This document shows, piece by piece, positions 43,784 through 52,716 of a stretch of 60,332 nt of DNA. The notes under the pieces are model-generated. The model saw nothing but the letters and a program-made list of their open reading frames with translations, was not told the origin of the DNA and did no database searches. Both the position numbers and the translations under genes were made by a program. The stretch's first letter is position 1, and each line of letters begins with the position of its first letter. The DNA is taken from contig CAYVRW010000003.1 of the NCBI GenBank assembly GCA_964453575.1, positions 1 to 60,332 of the forward strand, read 5' to 3'. This DNA comes from JABDBK01 sp964453575 (GTDB lineage: Bacteria > Pseudomonadota > Gammaproteobacteria > DSM-16500).

Positions 43784-44371
43784 CTACCTATTTGCTTCTT
43801 TATAAAACTCTACCGCTCGCTTTCTCATTTTGGCAGGAGAAAGATTCATAACGCGTGAAGAAACGCACCAATAGAATCCATAAGGATCTTGAATCATGCC
43901 ATTACGGTCGCCATAAAATCTATCTTCAACTGGATTGAGAAGTTTAGCGCCTGCAGCAACTGCGCGATCTACGACATCATCTGCATTTTTAACATATAAA
44001 TGAATAGTAACAGAAGTGCCTACTGAATGATTTGGATGATCTTCATTAGGTTTGCCGCAAGAAGCATCGGCCAACATGACTTTGGTATCACCTATTTTTA
44101 ATTCAGCATGTCCAATTTTGCCATTATGCTCCATTCGCATCATTTCTTTTGCGCCGAAAACCTTTTTGTAAAATTGCATAGCTTTTTCGGCATCTGCATT
44201 AATCGTTAAATAAGGAATAACACTGTTATATCCTTTTGGGATTGCAGAAACTTTTTTCGCTTTGGGTTTAATCTTTAATTTCTTAGCTATTTTCTTTTTC
44301 AGCATTTTAACTTTTTTTGCAACAGGTTTTTTCTTTGATTTAACTGCTTTCTTTGGTCTTGCCATCATCAT
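43784..44371 (-). CDS. PhnB-like VOC-family protein with a lysine-rich histone-like tail
   Basis: 195 residues. The first 45 (MMMARPKKAVKSKKK then long KxKK runs to KAKKVSAIPKG) are Lys/Ala/Pro-rich, like the tail of bacterial H1-like proteins. The rest is a VOC/glyoxalase unit: YLTINADAEKAMQFYKKVFGA, GHAELKIGD, VTIHLYVKNADDVVDRA, DRFYGDRNGMIQDPYGFYW. The fusion suggests nucleic-acid binding of an otherwise small-molecule domain. The enzyme role is not known. Confidence 0.75.
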   Translation of the reverse strand: MMMARPKKAVKSKKKPVAKKVKMLKKKIAKKLKIKPKAKKVSAIPKGYNSVIPYLTINADAEKAMQFYKKVFGAKEMMRMEHNGKIGHAELKIGDTKVMLADASCGKPNEDHPNHSVGTSVTIHLYVKNADDVVDRAVAAGAKLLNPVEDRFYGDRNGMIQDPYGFYWCVSSRVMNLSPAKMRKRAVEFYKEANR

Positions 44372-44517
44372 CTCCTATTTTAAAAGAGCCGATACTATGC
44401 GCTTTTTTAATTCAAATCACAAGAATAATTTGTCATATTTTCATAGCATTCTTATCAAAATCTGTTAGAATCGCTTTCGGTGAGTAACATCTCTCACCTT
44501 TAGATTTAATCAGTTTT

Positions 44518-44629
44518 GGTGATCAGGGCTGGTCTCTTCGCGACGCTATGCTGCAAACCCCGCCAGGTCCGGAAGGAAGCAACGGTAGTGGCAGATGCGG
44601 GCGCCGAAGTCAGGCTGGTTCTGGTTGCC
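44518..44629 (+). ncRNA. ffs: Signal recognition particle RNA (4.5S)
   Basis: Small bacterial SRP RNA of about 112 nt. The highly conserved loop caggtccggaaggaagca (44564-44581) and the opposite gcagatgcgg are present, and the ends pair over the whole length (ggtgatcagggctgg at 44518 against ggctggttctggttgcc ending 44629). It binds Ffh for co-translational targeting. A TTTAAT -10-like box at 44505-44510 fits a start at about 44518. It lies directly before dnaX, the common gammaproteobacterial arrangement. Confidence 0.95.
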
Positions 44630-44648
44630 TCCAAAGACGGATGCATTT

Positions 44649-46199
44649 ATGAGCTATCAAGTGCTTGCACGCAAATGGCGGCCACGCAACTTTCAACAAA
44701 TGGTTGGTCAAGAACATATTTTACGTATGCTAACGAATGCCCTAGACCATCAGCGCCTCCATCATGCTTATTTATTCACGGGTACACGCGGTGTGGGTAA
44801 AACTACCTTGGCACGCATTCTTGCCAAATGTCTGAATTGTGAAACAGGTATCACATCTACTCCTTGCGGCACTTGTAAACATTGTACTGCCATTGATGAA
44901 GGACGCTTTCTTGATTTAATTGAAGTGGATGCAGCCTCACGTACCAAAGTAGAAGATACGCGTGAACTTTTAGAAAATGTACACTATCAACCTGTGCAAG
45001 GCCGTTATAAAGTTTACCTCATTGATGAAGTCCACATGATGTCCGGCCATAGTTTTAATGCTTTATTAAAAACATTGGAAGAACCGCCGCCTTACGTTAA
45101 ATTTTTATTAGCAACGACCGATCCTAAACGTTTACCGATTACTATTCTGTCACGCTGCCTGCAATTTAATTTAAAACGTGTGCCAGCTCAACAAATCAGC
45201 GGCCATTTGCAGCATGTTTGCAGCTCAGAACATATTTCTTATGAAACAGAAGCGCTGCAATTGTTGGCCAATGCTGCCGATGGCAGTATGCGCGATGCAT
45301 TAAGTCTGCTTGATCAAACCATTGCTTTTTGCGCTGAAAAAATTACCACCATCGATACGCGTCATATGTTAGGTAGTATTGAGCATGATGCTTTATTACG
45401 TTTACTTAATGCATTAGCTGAGCGCGATGGAATACAACTATTGCATGAAATCGAACACCTTGCTGACATGGCTGCTGATTTCAATCAGGCTTTAGAAGAT
45501 TTATTAGCTATGTTTCATCGTATCAGTATACTTAAAGTGATACCGGATGTGCGTGAAGAAATGGATACCATGAAATCACTTGCAGAGCGTTTTAGTGCTG
45601 AAGATCTCCAACTTTATTACCAAATTGCTTTATTAGGCCGTAGGGACCTGCCACTTACACCTGATATGCAACAGGGTTTTGAAATGGTTTTGATGCGTAT
45701 GTTGGCATTTCAACCTGTTACTACTGAAACCCCTCCTTCACCACCCAAAACCAATCTACCTGTGGTGTCTGATGTTCCCGTAACCAAAAAAGAAACTCCC
45801 ATCACAACAACTACGGCAGCCGAAAACATTGCGCTGCATTGGGCCGATATATTGCCCAAACTAAAATTAACAGGCATGGCTTACGTATTAGCTTCCCATT
45901 GCAGTCTAAGTCATATCAAAGAAAACCAGATCACGCTTACGCTTGCATCCAAACATCGAGCTATGGTTAATAAAAAACTCATTGACAAAATCGAAGAAAC
46001 GGTTGCTATTTATTTGAACAAACCCGTTAAAATTGATATTAAAATAACTGATACCATCGAAGATACCCCTATTAAACGACAGCAACAGGAACAAATATCA
46101 AAACAAACAGCAGCGGATAATGCTATTCAAAACGATAGTGAAGTGCAAAAAATCATGGGGTTATTTAATGCAACCCTGTCATCCGTCACACCTTCATAG
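44649..46199 (+). CDS. dnaX: DNA polymerase III subunit gamma/tau
   Basis: Clamp-loader AAA+ subunit, 516 residues from the ATG at 44649 (MSYQVLARKWRPRNFQQMVG). An upstream in-frame codon at 44595 lies inside the SRP RNA and is unlikely. Walker A GTRGVGKTT, the zinc cysteines in CLNCETG and CGTCKHC, Walker B LIDEVHMM and the SRC sensor are intact. The tau-specific region is short (E. coli tau has 643), and I find no clear internal frameshift with early stop for gamma. First gene of dnaX-ybaB-recR. Confidence 0.96.
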   Translation: MSYQVLARKWRPRNFQQMVGQEHILRMLTNALDHQRLHHAYLFTGTRGVGKTTLARILAKCLNCETGITSTPCGTCKHCTAIDEGRFLDLIEVDAASRTKVEDTRELLENVHYQPVQGRYKVYLIDEVHMMSGHSFNALLKTLEEPPPYVKFLLATTDPKRLPITILSRCLQFNLKRVPAQQISGHLQHVCSSEHISYETEALQLLANAADGSMRDALSLLDQTIAFCAEKITTIDTRHMLGSIEHDALLRLLNALAERDGIQLLHEIEHLADMAADFNQALEDLLAMFHRISILKVIPDVREEMDTMKSLAERFSAEDLQLYYQIALLGRRDLPLTPDMQQGFEMVLMRMLAFQPVTTETPPSPPKTNLPVVSDVPVTKKETPITTTTAAENIALHWADILPKLKLTGMAYVLASHCSLSHIKENQITLTLASKHRAMVNKKLIDKIEETVAIYLNKPVKIDIKITDTIEDTPIKRQQQEQISKQTAADNAIQNDSEVQKIMGLFNATLSSVTPS

Positions 46200-46264
46200 G
46201 TTTTTGTAGAGCAATTATCGACTATTTGTTATGATTCCATATCTTAACAAATAGGAGCAACAAA

Positions 46265-46606
46265 ATGAGTAAAACATTTGGCGAAAAACCCGGCCTCGGC
46301 GAGCTAATGAAAAAAGCTCAAGAAATGCAGGCCAAAATGCAAGAAATTCAAAAACAAGTGGCTGATATGGAAATCACAGGTCAATCCGGTGGCGGCATGG
46401 TAAAAATTGTGATGACCGGACAACATATCGCAAAACGTGTCACCCTCGATCCATCCTTGCTAAAAGAAGAGAAAGGTATCATCGAAGATTTGATTGCTGC
46501 AGCCATCAATGATGCTTCTACCAAAATTGAAAAAGGTACACGGGAAAAAATGTCTTCGCTTACTGGTATTAAACTGCCAGATGGTTTTGACTTACCTTCC
46601 GAATAA
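46265..46606 (+). CDS. ybaB: Nucleoid-associated protein, YbaB/EbfC family
   Basis: 113 residues, homodimeric DNA-binding tweezers. Family marks are LMKKAQEMQAKMQEIQKQVADM, SGGGMVKIVMTGQH and the IEDLIAAAINDAS helix. ggag lies eight bases before the ATG. It stands between dnaX and recR as is usual. Confidence 0.95.
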   Translation: MSKTFGEKPGLGELMKKAQEMQAKMQEIQKQVADMEITGQSGGGMVKIVMTGQHIAKRVTLDPSLLKEEKGIIEDLIAAAINDASTKIEKGTREKMSSLTGIKLPDGFDLPSE

Positions 46607-46612
46607 TGACCT

Positions 46613-47212
46613 ATGCCATTCAGTCCACTACTCGAACAATTGATTGAAGCGTTACGCTGTCTGCCGGGCGTGGGCCCTAAAACAGCGCAACGTATGGCGT
46701 TTCAACTACTCGAACGTGGACGCGAAAAGGGTAAACATCTTGCCAAAGCCATACAAGATGCTATGCACGACATTCAGCATTGCAAAAAATGCCGTACTTT
46801 TAGTGAAACTGAACTTTGCAAGCTATGCACTTCTACTCAACGTGATACCTCTCTGCTTTGCATCGTCGAAAGCCCTGCTGATATCGTCGCCGTCGAACAG
46901 ATGGGAAGTTATCGCGGACATTATTTTACATTAATGGGACATCTATCACCGTTAGATGGCATAGGACCTGATGATTTAGGGATGAAAGAATTAGTTTTAT
47001 TATTTTCGGAACGAAACATCAAAGAAGTGATTATCGCGACCAACCCTACTGTGGAAGGTGAAGCCACAGCCCATTACATTTCTGAATTACTCAAATCATT
47101 CAACATTAAAATCACCCGCATTGCCCACGGCGTACCCTTTGGCGGTGAGCTTGAATATATTGATAGCGGCACACTGGCTCATGCGTTTGCAGGAAGGGAT
47201 GTCATTCTATAA
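46613..47212 (+). CDS. recR: Recombination mediator protein RecR
   Basis: 199 residues, loads RecA with RecO/RecF. The helix-hairpin-helix RCLPGVGPKTAQRMAFQLL, the zinc finger CKKCRTFSETELCKLC and the Toprim segment CIVESPADIVAVEQMG followed by YFTLMGHLSPLDGIGPDDLG are present; full length. It starts seven bases after ybaB and overlaps the convergent membrane glycosyltransferase gene by 34 bases. Confidence 0.97.
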   Translation: MPFSPLLEQLIEALRCLPGVGPKTAQRMAFQLLERGREKGKHLAKAIQDAMHDIQHCKKCRTFSETELCKLCTSTQRDTSLLCIVESPADIVAVEQMGSYRGHYFTLMGHLSPLDGIGPDDLGMKELVLLFSERNIKEVIIATNPTVEGEATAHYISELLKSFNIKITRIAHGVPFGGELEYIDSGTLAHAFAGRDVIL

Positions 47213-49185
47213 ATATCATACGTATATAACTCATAAGCCGCAGACTGCTTCAACACCCATGTGAAAAAAATCATTTTATCTTGCCTTTCAAGCTTCCTGC
47301 CTTGCGTCGCTAAAGTATATTTAATACCGCGCAATGCCTTTTCATCGATAAAAACTACCATTCTTCTAAGTTTTTTATAATCGTCTTTAAAAGCCATTTC
47401 TACTTGATTTTGCTTATTCAAATATAAATATAAGGACCGAAATGGAATATCTTTTTCCTCCGGCACATGCTGATAACTTAATTGTAATTGATATTGATAA
47501 GGATTTAATGGTTTATACTTAGATCCTGATACTGATGTAACATAATGATAATTTTTCCAAATATCAATGAATGTTTTGTTATCATTAAAATAAGTCAAAT
47601 AATCAAAAGGAATAGGAGTAATAGTATCTGGAGTTCGCCAAAACAAATAGATTTTTCTGGTTGAAACATCTAGAAAAACCCATTGCGGCTTTTTAACCGT
47701 CAAATCTTCTGCGATCATATCAATAAAAAATTGTTTATCTTTGTAGTATTGATCATAAGTTTGTTTATCCATAGGACGATAGGATTGTTTAATTAACCCC
47801 GGCAAATACCAAAAAAACGAAAAACGGGAAACATAACTGGCATCTTGTTCCGTTATATGGTGAATATCGGTTGCAAGGAAATAATAAGTTTGATGACGCA
47901 TATGCACATTCATATAATTCACTAAGGATTCGTAGTTATTTTTCTCTTCTTTAAGTGTTTTTTGCATCTGCAGAAATTGCATCAATGGCAGCAGCAGCAT
48001 CATACCACCCACAAAAACAAGTATTAATGTTGATTTAGCACTTGCGGGTCGTAAATAAAAAACCATAGCAAACATGGCTATTATAAAACACAAAGTAAAG
48101 AATGGATGAAATAAAGGATAAAAATCAAATAAATAAGTGGTTCTTTTCAAATAAACAAATAACATTAATGCAAGGTAAACTGCCCATACATATTGTCGTT
48201 TTAAAGGATTTGAAACATAACACGCAAAGGCAAGCATAAAAAGCAACAAAGACATAGCATAAGCAGGAAGGATACGATAATAGACGTGCTCTTGTTGCAC
48301 GATGTATGAAAAAAAATAGCCCACAAAAGCCAATAAAAAAAGTATTGTTAACTGCTTATACCGATTAACTTTGAAAGTAAGAATGGTGAACAATGCTAAA
48401 AAATAACATGCTATGCATAGCTGGCCCCAAAAAAAAATAACCCATGGATTTCTTGTGCCGAAATAACCGTAGCGAACTGCAACAGGCAGGACGATTTCAA
48501 GATAATCTCTATGATATAAGACTATAATAAACGCATAAATAACAAGCAAACCCATGATCATTAATGTTTCTGGTCTTATCCAGGCATATAAATTTTTTTT
48601 ACGTATCAGATAATATAATTCAATAAGAAACAACATCATTAAAAAATAAGGTTTCAATAAAAACACCAAACCTGCTAACAAACCCACCCACAAAGCAAGA
48701 TATACATTAACTTCGCAATTTTGTAATCTTTGCTCCATCAGCAATAAATACGGGATGGACAACATAAAAAACAAATGCTCTCGCTGCCCAAAATCAGTAG
48801 ATGCTGCATGAAAAAATAAAAAGGCAAGCACAACTAACAAAAATTTTGCTATGTATTGATCTGATTTCACAAAAATTTTTTGAAAAAAATAACCACATAA
48901 GCCTAATGAGATAATGGCAAAAGAAAAAACATAAATTTGCATGGACAAAGCAAGATTTAACGCAAATACTTTGGCAAACAATACCGGCGGAATAGTTAAA
49001 TAGAGGATCCAGGGCGGATTATTTTCAAAAAAATCATTTTTATAAGTGCCGCCGGCAAGCATACGTTGCGTTGCTTCTAAAAACCAACCTGTATCAATGT
49101 TGATGTAAGCATTGGCCTGAATAAACCATGCCGATATAGCTATACCCAAAAGCATGGTCCAACATAGAAAACGCTGCAAAAACAT
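47179..49185 (-). CDS. GT-C-type membrane glycosyltransferase (PMT/ArnT-like)
   Basis: 668 residues from 49185 (MFLQRFLCW), with taaggtg seven bases upstream; a TTG codon six codons earlier is less likely. About eleven membrane helices fill residues 5-420; the first loop has INIDTGWFLEATQRMLAGGTYKND and FENNPPWILYL, resembling the Asp and NNPP loop of the ArnT/PMT family. A soluble periplasmic domain follows. It would transfer a sugar from a polyprenyl-phosphate carrier. Its gene overlaps the end of the GT2 gene in the same operon. Confidence 0.7.
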   Translation of the reverse strand: MFLQRFLCWTMLLGIAISAWFIQANAYINIDTGWFLEATQRMLAGGTYKNDFFENNPPWILYLTIPPVLFAKVFALNLALSMQIYVFSFAIISLGLCGYFFQKIFVKSDQYIAKFLLVVLAFLFFHAASTDFGQREHLFFMLSIPYLLLMEQRLQNCEVNVYLALWVGLLAGLVFLLKPYFLMMLFLIELYYLIRKKNLYAWIRPETLMIMGLLVIYAFIIVLYHRDYLEIVLPVAVRYGYFGTRNPWVIFFWGQLCIACYFLALFTILTFKVNRYKQLTILFLLAFVGYFFSYIVQQEHVYYRILPAYAMSLLLFMLAFACYVSNPLKRQYVWAVYLALMLFVYLKRTTYLFDFYPLFHPFFTLCFIIAMFAMVFYLRPASAKSTLILVFVGGMMLLLPLMQFLQMQKTLKEEKNNYESLVNYMNVHMRHQTYYFLATDIHHITEQDASYVSRFSFFWYLPGLIKQSYRPMDKQTYDQYYKDKQFFIDMIAEDLTVKKPQWVFLDVSTRKIYLFWRTPDTITPIPFDYLTYFNDNKTFIDIWKNYHYVTSVSGSKYKPLNPYQYQLQLSYQHVPEEKDIPFRSLYLYLNKQNQVEMAFKDDYKKLRRMVVFIDEKALRGIKYTLATQGRKLERQDKMIFFTWVLKQSAAYELYTYDIYRMTSLPANA

Positions 49186-49195
49186 AAAAAACACC

Positions 49196-49861
49196 TTAGG
49201 CAAATAACCTGACCTTGATTATCCTTTTCAATGTCCACCATACCGTACTAAGTGGCTGCATCGTGCTTGTCCCTATTCTTTCATGATAATCAATAAATAC
49301 AGTGCACACTTTATAGCCCAATTTGACGGGTTTTAATAACAGCTCTACGGGAAGGGCAGCACCTTTCGCCTGATAACTTAATTGATCTAACATGCTTTTG
49401 CGATAAGCACGCATACCGCTATGCAAATCAGTAAAATGCCTTAAAAATAATAACGATGCAATGCACGCAAATAAAACATTTCCTAAATAATTTAACCATG
49501 GCATAAAACGAGGTTTTTTTTGTAATCGTGAACCATCGACGAGATCATAGCCGCGATCTAGAATCAAAGATGCAAAATAAGGTATTTGCTGAACAGGATA
49601 GGTATTATCACAATCCATGGTAACAATCACTTCATTCGTAGCTGCACGCAAAGCACATGTCATGGCAGGCCCATAACCTTGGGGAGGAAACTGAGTTATC
49701 ACTTTTGCACCACAAGCTTTAGCAATCATAGGAGTATTGTCTTTGCTAGAATCCACAATCAAAATTTCAGCTTCTGGCACAATGGCTTGAATGTCCTTAA
49801 TGACTTTAGCAACTGACGATGCTTCATTCATAGTTATCATTGCTACCGTTATACCATGCAT
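49196..49861 (-). CDS. Polyprenyl-phosphate sugar transferase (GT2, DPM1-like)
   Basis: 221 residues of GT-A fold: MITMNEASSVAKVIKDI, EILIVDSSKDNTPMIAK, the VTMDCDNTYP acidic pair, and DLHSGMRAYRKSMLDQL, the dolichol-phosphate-mannose-synthase acceptor region. No C-terminal anchor beyond one hydrophobic hairpin (about 134-145). It would charge undecaprenyl phosphate with a sugar for the GT-C enzyme next door. The start overlaps the end of the UGM-like gene by 13 bases, so translation is coupled. Confidence 0.85.
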   Translation of the reverse strand: MHGITVAMITMNEASSVAKVIKDIQAIVPEAEILIVDSSKDNTPMIAKACGAKVITQFPPQGYGPAMTCALRAATNEVIVTMDCDNTYPVQQIPYFASLILDRGYDLVDGSRLQKKPRFMPWLNYLGNVLFACIASLLFLRHFTDLHSGMRAYRKSMLDQLSYQAKGAALPVELLLKPVKLGYKVCTVFIDYHERIGTSTMQPLSTVWWTLKRIIKVRLFA

Positions 49862-51213
49862 ACCGCACTCCTATGATCATTCAAATAAATCGATTTTAAA
49901 GTTGGATAGGATCCATGATCTTGATTCAATTCGATTGCCAATTGCAAAGCACGATCAAGTGCCATATCCACATTGATATATTCAAAATAACTAAAACGAC
50001 CTAAGAGATAGATACCTTTACTTTTAAACCATGCTCTAACACGGTTTGCATTTTCTTCATAGCCTTGATCATATACCACATATGAATAATCCATGCGATC
50101 CACGCGAGTAAAAACAATGTCTTCATCAGTTGGCAAAAGATGGCGTTGTTGTAATCCTGCTTTAGCATGCTCCAGAATTTCCGCATCGGATTTGTGCCAG
50201 GTATCAGAGTTTTTATGACAAGTTATTTCAGCCTGCAAACTCCAATGACCTTCTGGGCCATTGGTTTTGGAAAAGGTACAAGGATAACTAATTCTATTTA
50301 CCCAAAATTCTTTTTCTGGAAAATAAACTGCCGTGTATTGATTAACATCAATGCCGCATACCCCAAATGAAATAATAAACATAGGGTTCACTATTAATTT
50401 ATCTATTGCTGTTTTAACATCCAGTGGTATAGGACAATCCATTTTATGAATAAGTTCATGAACAGGCATCGTGCTTACGATACGATGATAGGCCTTTGTT
50501 TCTCCGCTTGTTGCCGTCACTTTTATGCTATTATTTTCAGTCCATGCAATATGATCAACATTAAAATCATAATGAATAGGCCTATTCATTTTCCAAGCAT
50601 CACAAATCGCCTGATAACCACCTACTTTAGGATAATGATAATAAAGCTGATGCAAATAACCTTCGGTATGATATCCCAACGATGATTTTAAAATATCCTC
50701 AGGCGGTGGATTAGGAATTCTGTCTGCGAGTTGCATAGAAAGTTGTTCGACTGGAATGTTCCAGATTTTTTCGTTATAAGGAAATAAATAACGCGAACAA
50801 ATGCTCTCGCCAAATGTTTTCAAAAACCATTCGCGCATGTTGTTGGGAAAACTATCTTTATAAGGGTTTATTAAAAAATCACGTATGCAAGCATAATTAT
50901 CTTCGAGTGGAAGGGATTTTAAATCATTTTCAAAGGGATAATTTATCATTTTATCTTTGAAGGCAATTTTATTATTTCTTTTGCAGCGATTTACATTAGT
51001 ACCTAGTGTATTAAGGATATATTGCAAAACAGCCTGATCACGCGAAAATAAAATATGCGGCCCATAATCAAAGGTAAAACCAGCTTCAACAAAAGAAGAG
51101 GCATGACCACCGACATGATTATTTTTTTCGAGAATGTCAAAATTTTTTTTGAGAAATAAAGCAAGCGCTAAACCTGATGGTCCTGCGCCTATAATGCCGA
51201 TGTCTTTGACCAC
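49849..51213 (-). CDS. FAD-dependent UDP-galactopyranose mutase/amine-oxidase-like protein
   Basis: 454 residues with GTG start (51213) and ggag six bases upstream. FAD motif IIGAGPSGLALALFLKK (8-24), EKNNHVGGHASSF and the FDYGPHILFSRDQAV block resemble UDP-galactopyranose mutases and related protoporphyrinogen-oxidase-like flavoenzymes; further on YLFPYNEKIWNIPVEQLS is typical of Glf-like sugar mutases. Likely modifies a nucleotide sugar for the glycan built by this operon. Starts three bases after the epimerase stop. Confidence 0.75.
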   Translation of the reverse strand: MVKDIGIIGAGPSGLALALFLKKNFDILEKNNHVGGHASSFVEAGFTFDYGPHILFSRDQAVLQYILNTLGTNVNRCKRNNKIAFKDKMINYPFENDLKSLPLEDNYACIRDFLINPYKDSFPNNMREWFLKTFGESICSRYLFPYNEKIWNIPVEQLSMQLADRIPNPPPEDILKSSLGYHTEGYLHQLYYHYPKVGGYQAICDAWKMNRPIHYDFNVDHIAWTENNSIKVTATSGETKAYHRIVSTMPVHELIHKMDCPIPLDVKTAIDKLIVNPMFIISFGVCGIDVNQYTAVYFPEKEFWVNRISYPCTFSKTNGPEGHWSLQAEITCHKNSDTWHKSDAEILEHAKAGLQQRHLLPTDEDIVFTRVDRMDYSYVVYDQGYEENANRVRAWFKSKGIYLLGRFSYFEYINVDMALDRALQLAIELNQDHGSYPTLKSIYLNDHRSAVCMV

Positions 51214-51216
51214 ACT

Positions 51217-52173
51217 TCACTCCCCCCCCAACATTGCAAGCACCGATGCTTTAATGGATTCCGCTGAATTATAAGTTGCACGCCATCCCAATGCGCGAAT
51301 CTTATCCGTGTTTAAACGCACCACAGGCACATCACCATTCCAACCTCTATCACCTCCGCTATATTGAAATTCAACTTTATGCGCAATCCCCATACATTGC
51401 ACCGTGATATCGGCAATTTCAGTCACTGAAATATAATCGCCTGTCGCCACATTATAAACTTCATACGGCGTATTTAATTTTTCATTAGCTAATAAAACGG
51501 CTGAGACAACATCAGCTACATAAATATATGATTTACTTTGTTTGCCATTACCTAAAATGTGCAAAGTTGTATTATTGGCAAGTAATTTTCTTAAAAAATC
51601 ATAACCAACGCCATGTGTTTGCCTTGGACCCACTACATTTCCAAAACGAAAAACACATGCGCTCATGCCAAACATATGGCAATAACTGGAAATAAACGCC
51701 TCTCCCGCAAGTTTGCTTGCACCATAGGGGGAAACAGGTTGCAATAGGCCTTGGTCTTCATAGCATTCTACGTTGCCTAAATCACCGTAAACACCGCTGC
51801 CTGAAAAATAAATGATTCGATGAACACCTGTTTTACGCGCAGATTCTAATACATGATGGGTAAGATAAACCCCTTCGGTAAAATCAATGGCTGGATGTGT
51901 GACTGCTCGTGAAATATCTGAATTTGATGCAAAATGAAATACTACTTCATGATCCATCATGGCCTTATCAAGATTTTCACTATCCTTAACATCAGCGTGA
52001 ATCACCGATAATCGATCATCATTTTGATGAGAAGCATAATGCCATGATTGGCCAGTAATAAAATTATCCACTATCGTTACTTTTTCAGTATTGCTTTCTT
52101 TAAGAAGGGCATCCACAAAATGAGACCCAATGAATCCTGCACCCCCAACAAGAACAAATCTTTTGAATTGCAT
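51217..52173 (-). CDS. NAD-dependent nucleotide-sugar epimerase/dehydratase
   Basis: 318 residues, extended SDR family: GGAGFIGSHFVDALL (10-24), DNFITGQ after the second strand, ASNSDISRAV, and the YxxxK pair Y150/K154 in SPYGASKLAGE. Similar to UDP-glucose 4-epimerases and to GalE-like enzymes for O-antigen sugars. First gene of a four-gene operon (epimerase, mutase, GT2, GT-C), all within a few bases or overlapping. The exact sugar cannot be read. Confidence 0.85.
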   Translation of the reverse strand: MQFKRFVLVGGAGFIGSHFVDALLKESNTEKVTIVDNFITGQSWHYASHQNDDRLSVIHADVKDSENLDKAMMDHEVVFHFASNSDISRAVTHPAIDFTEGVYLTHHVLESARKTGVHRIIYFSGSGVYGDLGNVECYEDQGLLQPVSPYGASKLAGEAFISSYCHMFGMSACVFRFGNVVGPRQTHGVGYDFLRKLLANNTTLHILGNGKQSKSYIYVADVVSAVLLANEKLNTPYEVYNVATGDYISVTEIADITVQCMGIAHKVEFQYSGGDRGWNGDVPVVRLNTDKIRALGWRATYNSAESIKASVLAMLGGE

Positions 52174-52197
52174 TTAATGATCCTTCACGCAGCATAG

Positions 52198-52593
52198 CTA
52201 ATGTAACTTACCATAAAAAGATGCAGCAACAGCAGTAGGAGAGACTAAAACAAATTTTGGGATTTCAATAATGAATGGCGTTTCATCAATAATAGCCTGC
52301 ATTTCATAATGTCCTTCCATGGTACCTTGCGGTGTCGTTAATTGACAAAAACTGGTATAAGTAAATTGCTTGCCTGGCTTTACCACAGGCTGCATACCCA
52401 CTACTCCCGGGCCGCGAACTTCTTCAACATAGCCTGTCATATCCGTAATACGCCAAAAACGATTAAGCAATTGCACTATGTCTTGACCTTCATTAATCAA
52501 TGTTATTTCATAAGACCAAAAAAAACGCCTATCCACAACAATCGAGTGTTCAGGCATGTACCTTGCGCTCGCATGAATGATTATTTTATTCAT
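52198..52593 (-). CDS. apaG: ApaG protein
   Basis: 131 residues, FnIII-like beta sandwich. Family marks are FFWSYEITLINEG, QLLNRFWRITDMTG, EEVRGPGVVGMQPVVKPG, FTYTSFCQLTTPQGTMEGHY. Known roles are indirect (Co2+ resistance, Mg2+ efflux). It is third in the mpl-small peptide-apaG run, with 12 bases between it and the small gene. Confidence 0.95.
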   Translation of the reverse strand: MNKIIIHASARYMPEHSIVVDRRFFWSYEITLINEGQDIVQLLNRFWRITDMTGYVEEVRGPGVVGMQPVVKPGKQFTYTSFCQLTTPQGTMEGHYEMQAIIDETPFIIEIPKFVLVSPTAVAASFYGKLH

Positions 52594-52605
52594 ATAATTT
52601 CTTCT

Positions 52606-52716
52606 TTACGCAAATACCCAGATTATTAAACATAAAACTCCTAAATAAGCTATTAGACCTAATACCATGCCGCTTTTAGTAAATGTTTGGTCATTAGATG
52701 TTACATCTTGTTTCAT
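52606..52716 (-). CDS. 36-residue single-span membrane peptide
   Basis: The reverse strand encodes MKQDVTSNDQTFTKS followed by GMVLGLIAYLGVLCLIIWV and FA: a short polar N terminus and one hydrophobic helix. The ATG (52716) overlaps the mpl stop as ATGA, and apaG starts 12 bases after its stop, a tight coupling that supports a real gene. No family recognised. Confidence 0.65.
   Translation of the reverse strand: MKQDVTSNDQTFTKSGMVLGLIAYLGVLCLIIWVFA

Noticed and set aside
44595..44648. In-frame upstream extension of dnaX
   Set aside because: It lies inside the SRP RNA; DnaX proteins begin with MSYQVLARKWRP, which matches the ATG at 44649.
44516..44800. 94-residue plus-strand frame at the SRP RNA
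   Set aside because: Most of it is SRP RNA and the rest is dnaX in another frame.
45780..45795. A6G run in dnaX as a programmed frameshift for gamma
   Set aside because: The run is not in the phase of the E. coli A AAA AAG site, and neither shifted frame meets an early stop codon.
49851..49976. Overlap of GT2 and UGM-like genes as a frameshift
   Set aside because: Both proteins are complete at the overlap (MHGITV start, AVCMV end); simple coupling explains it.
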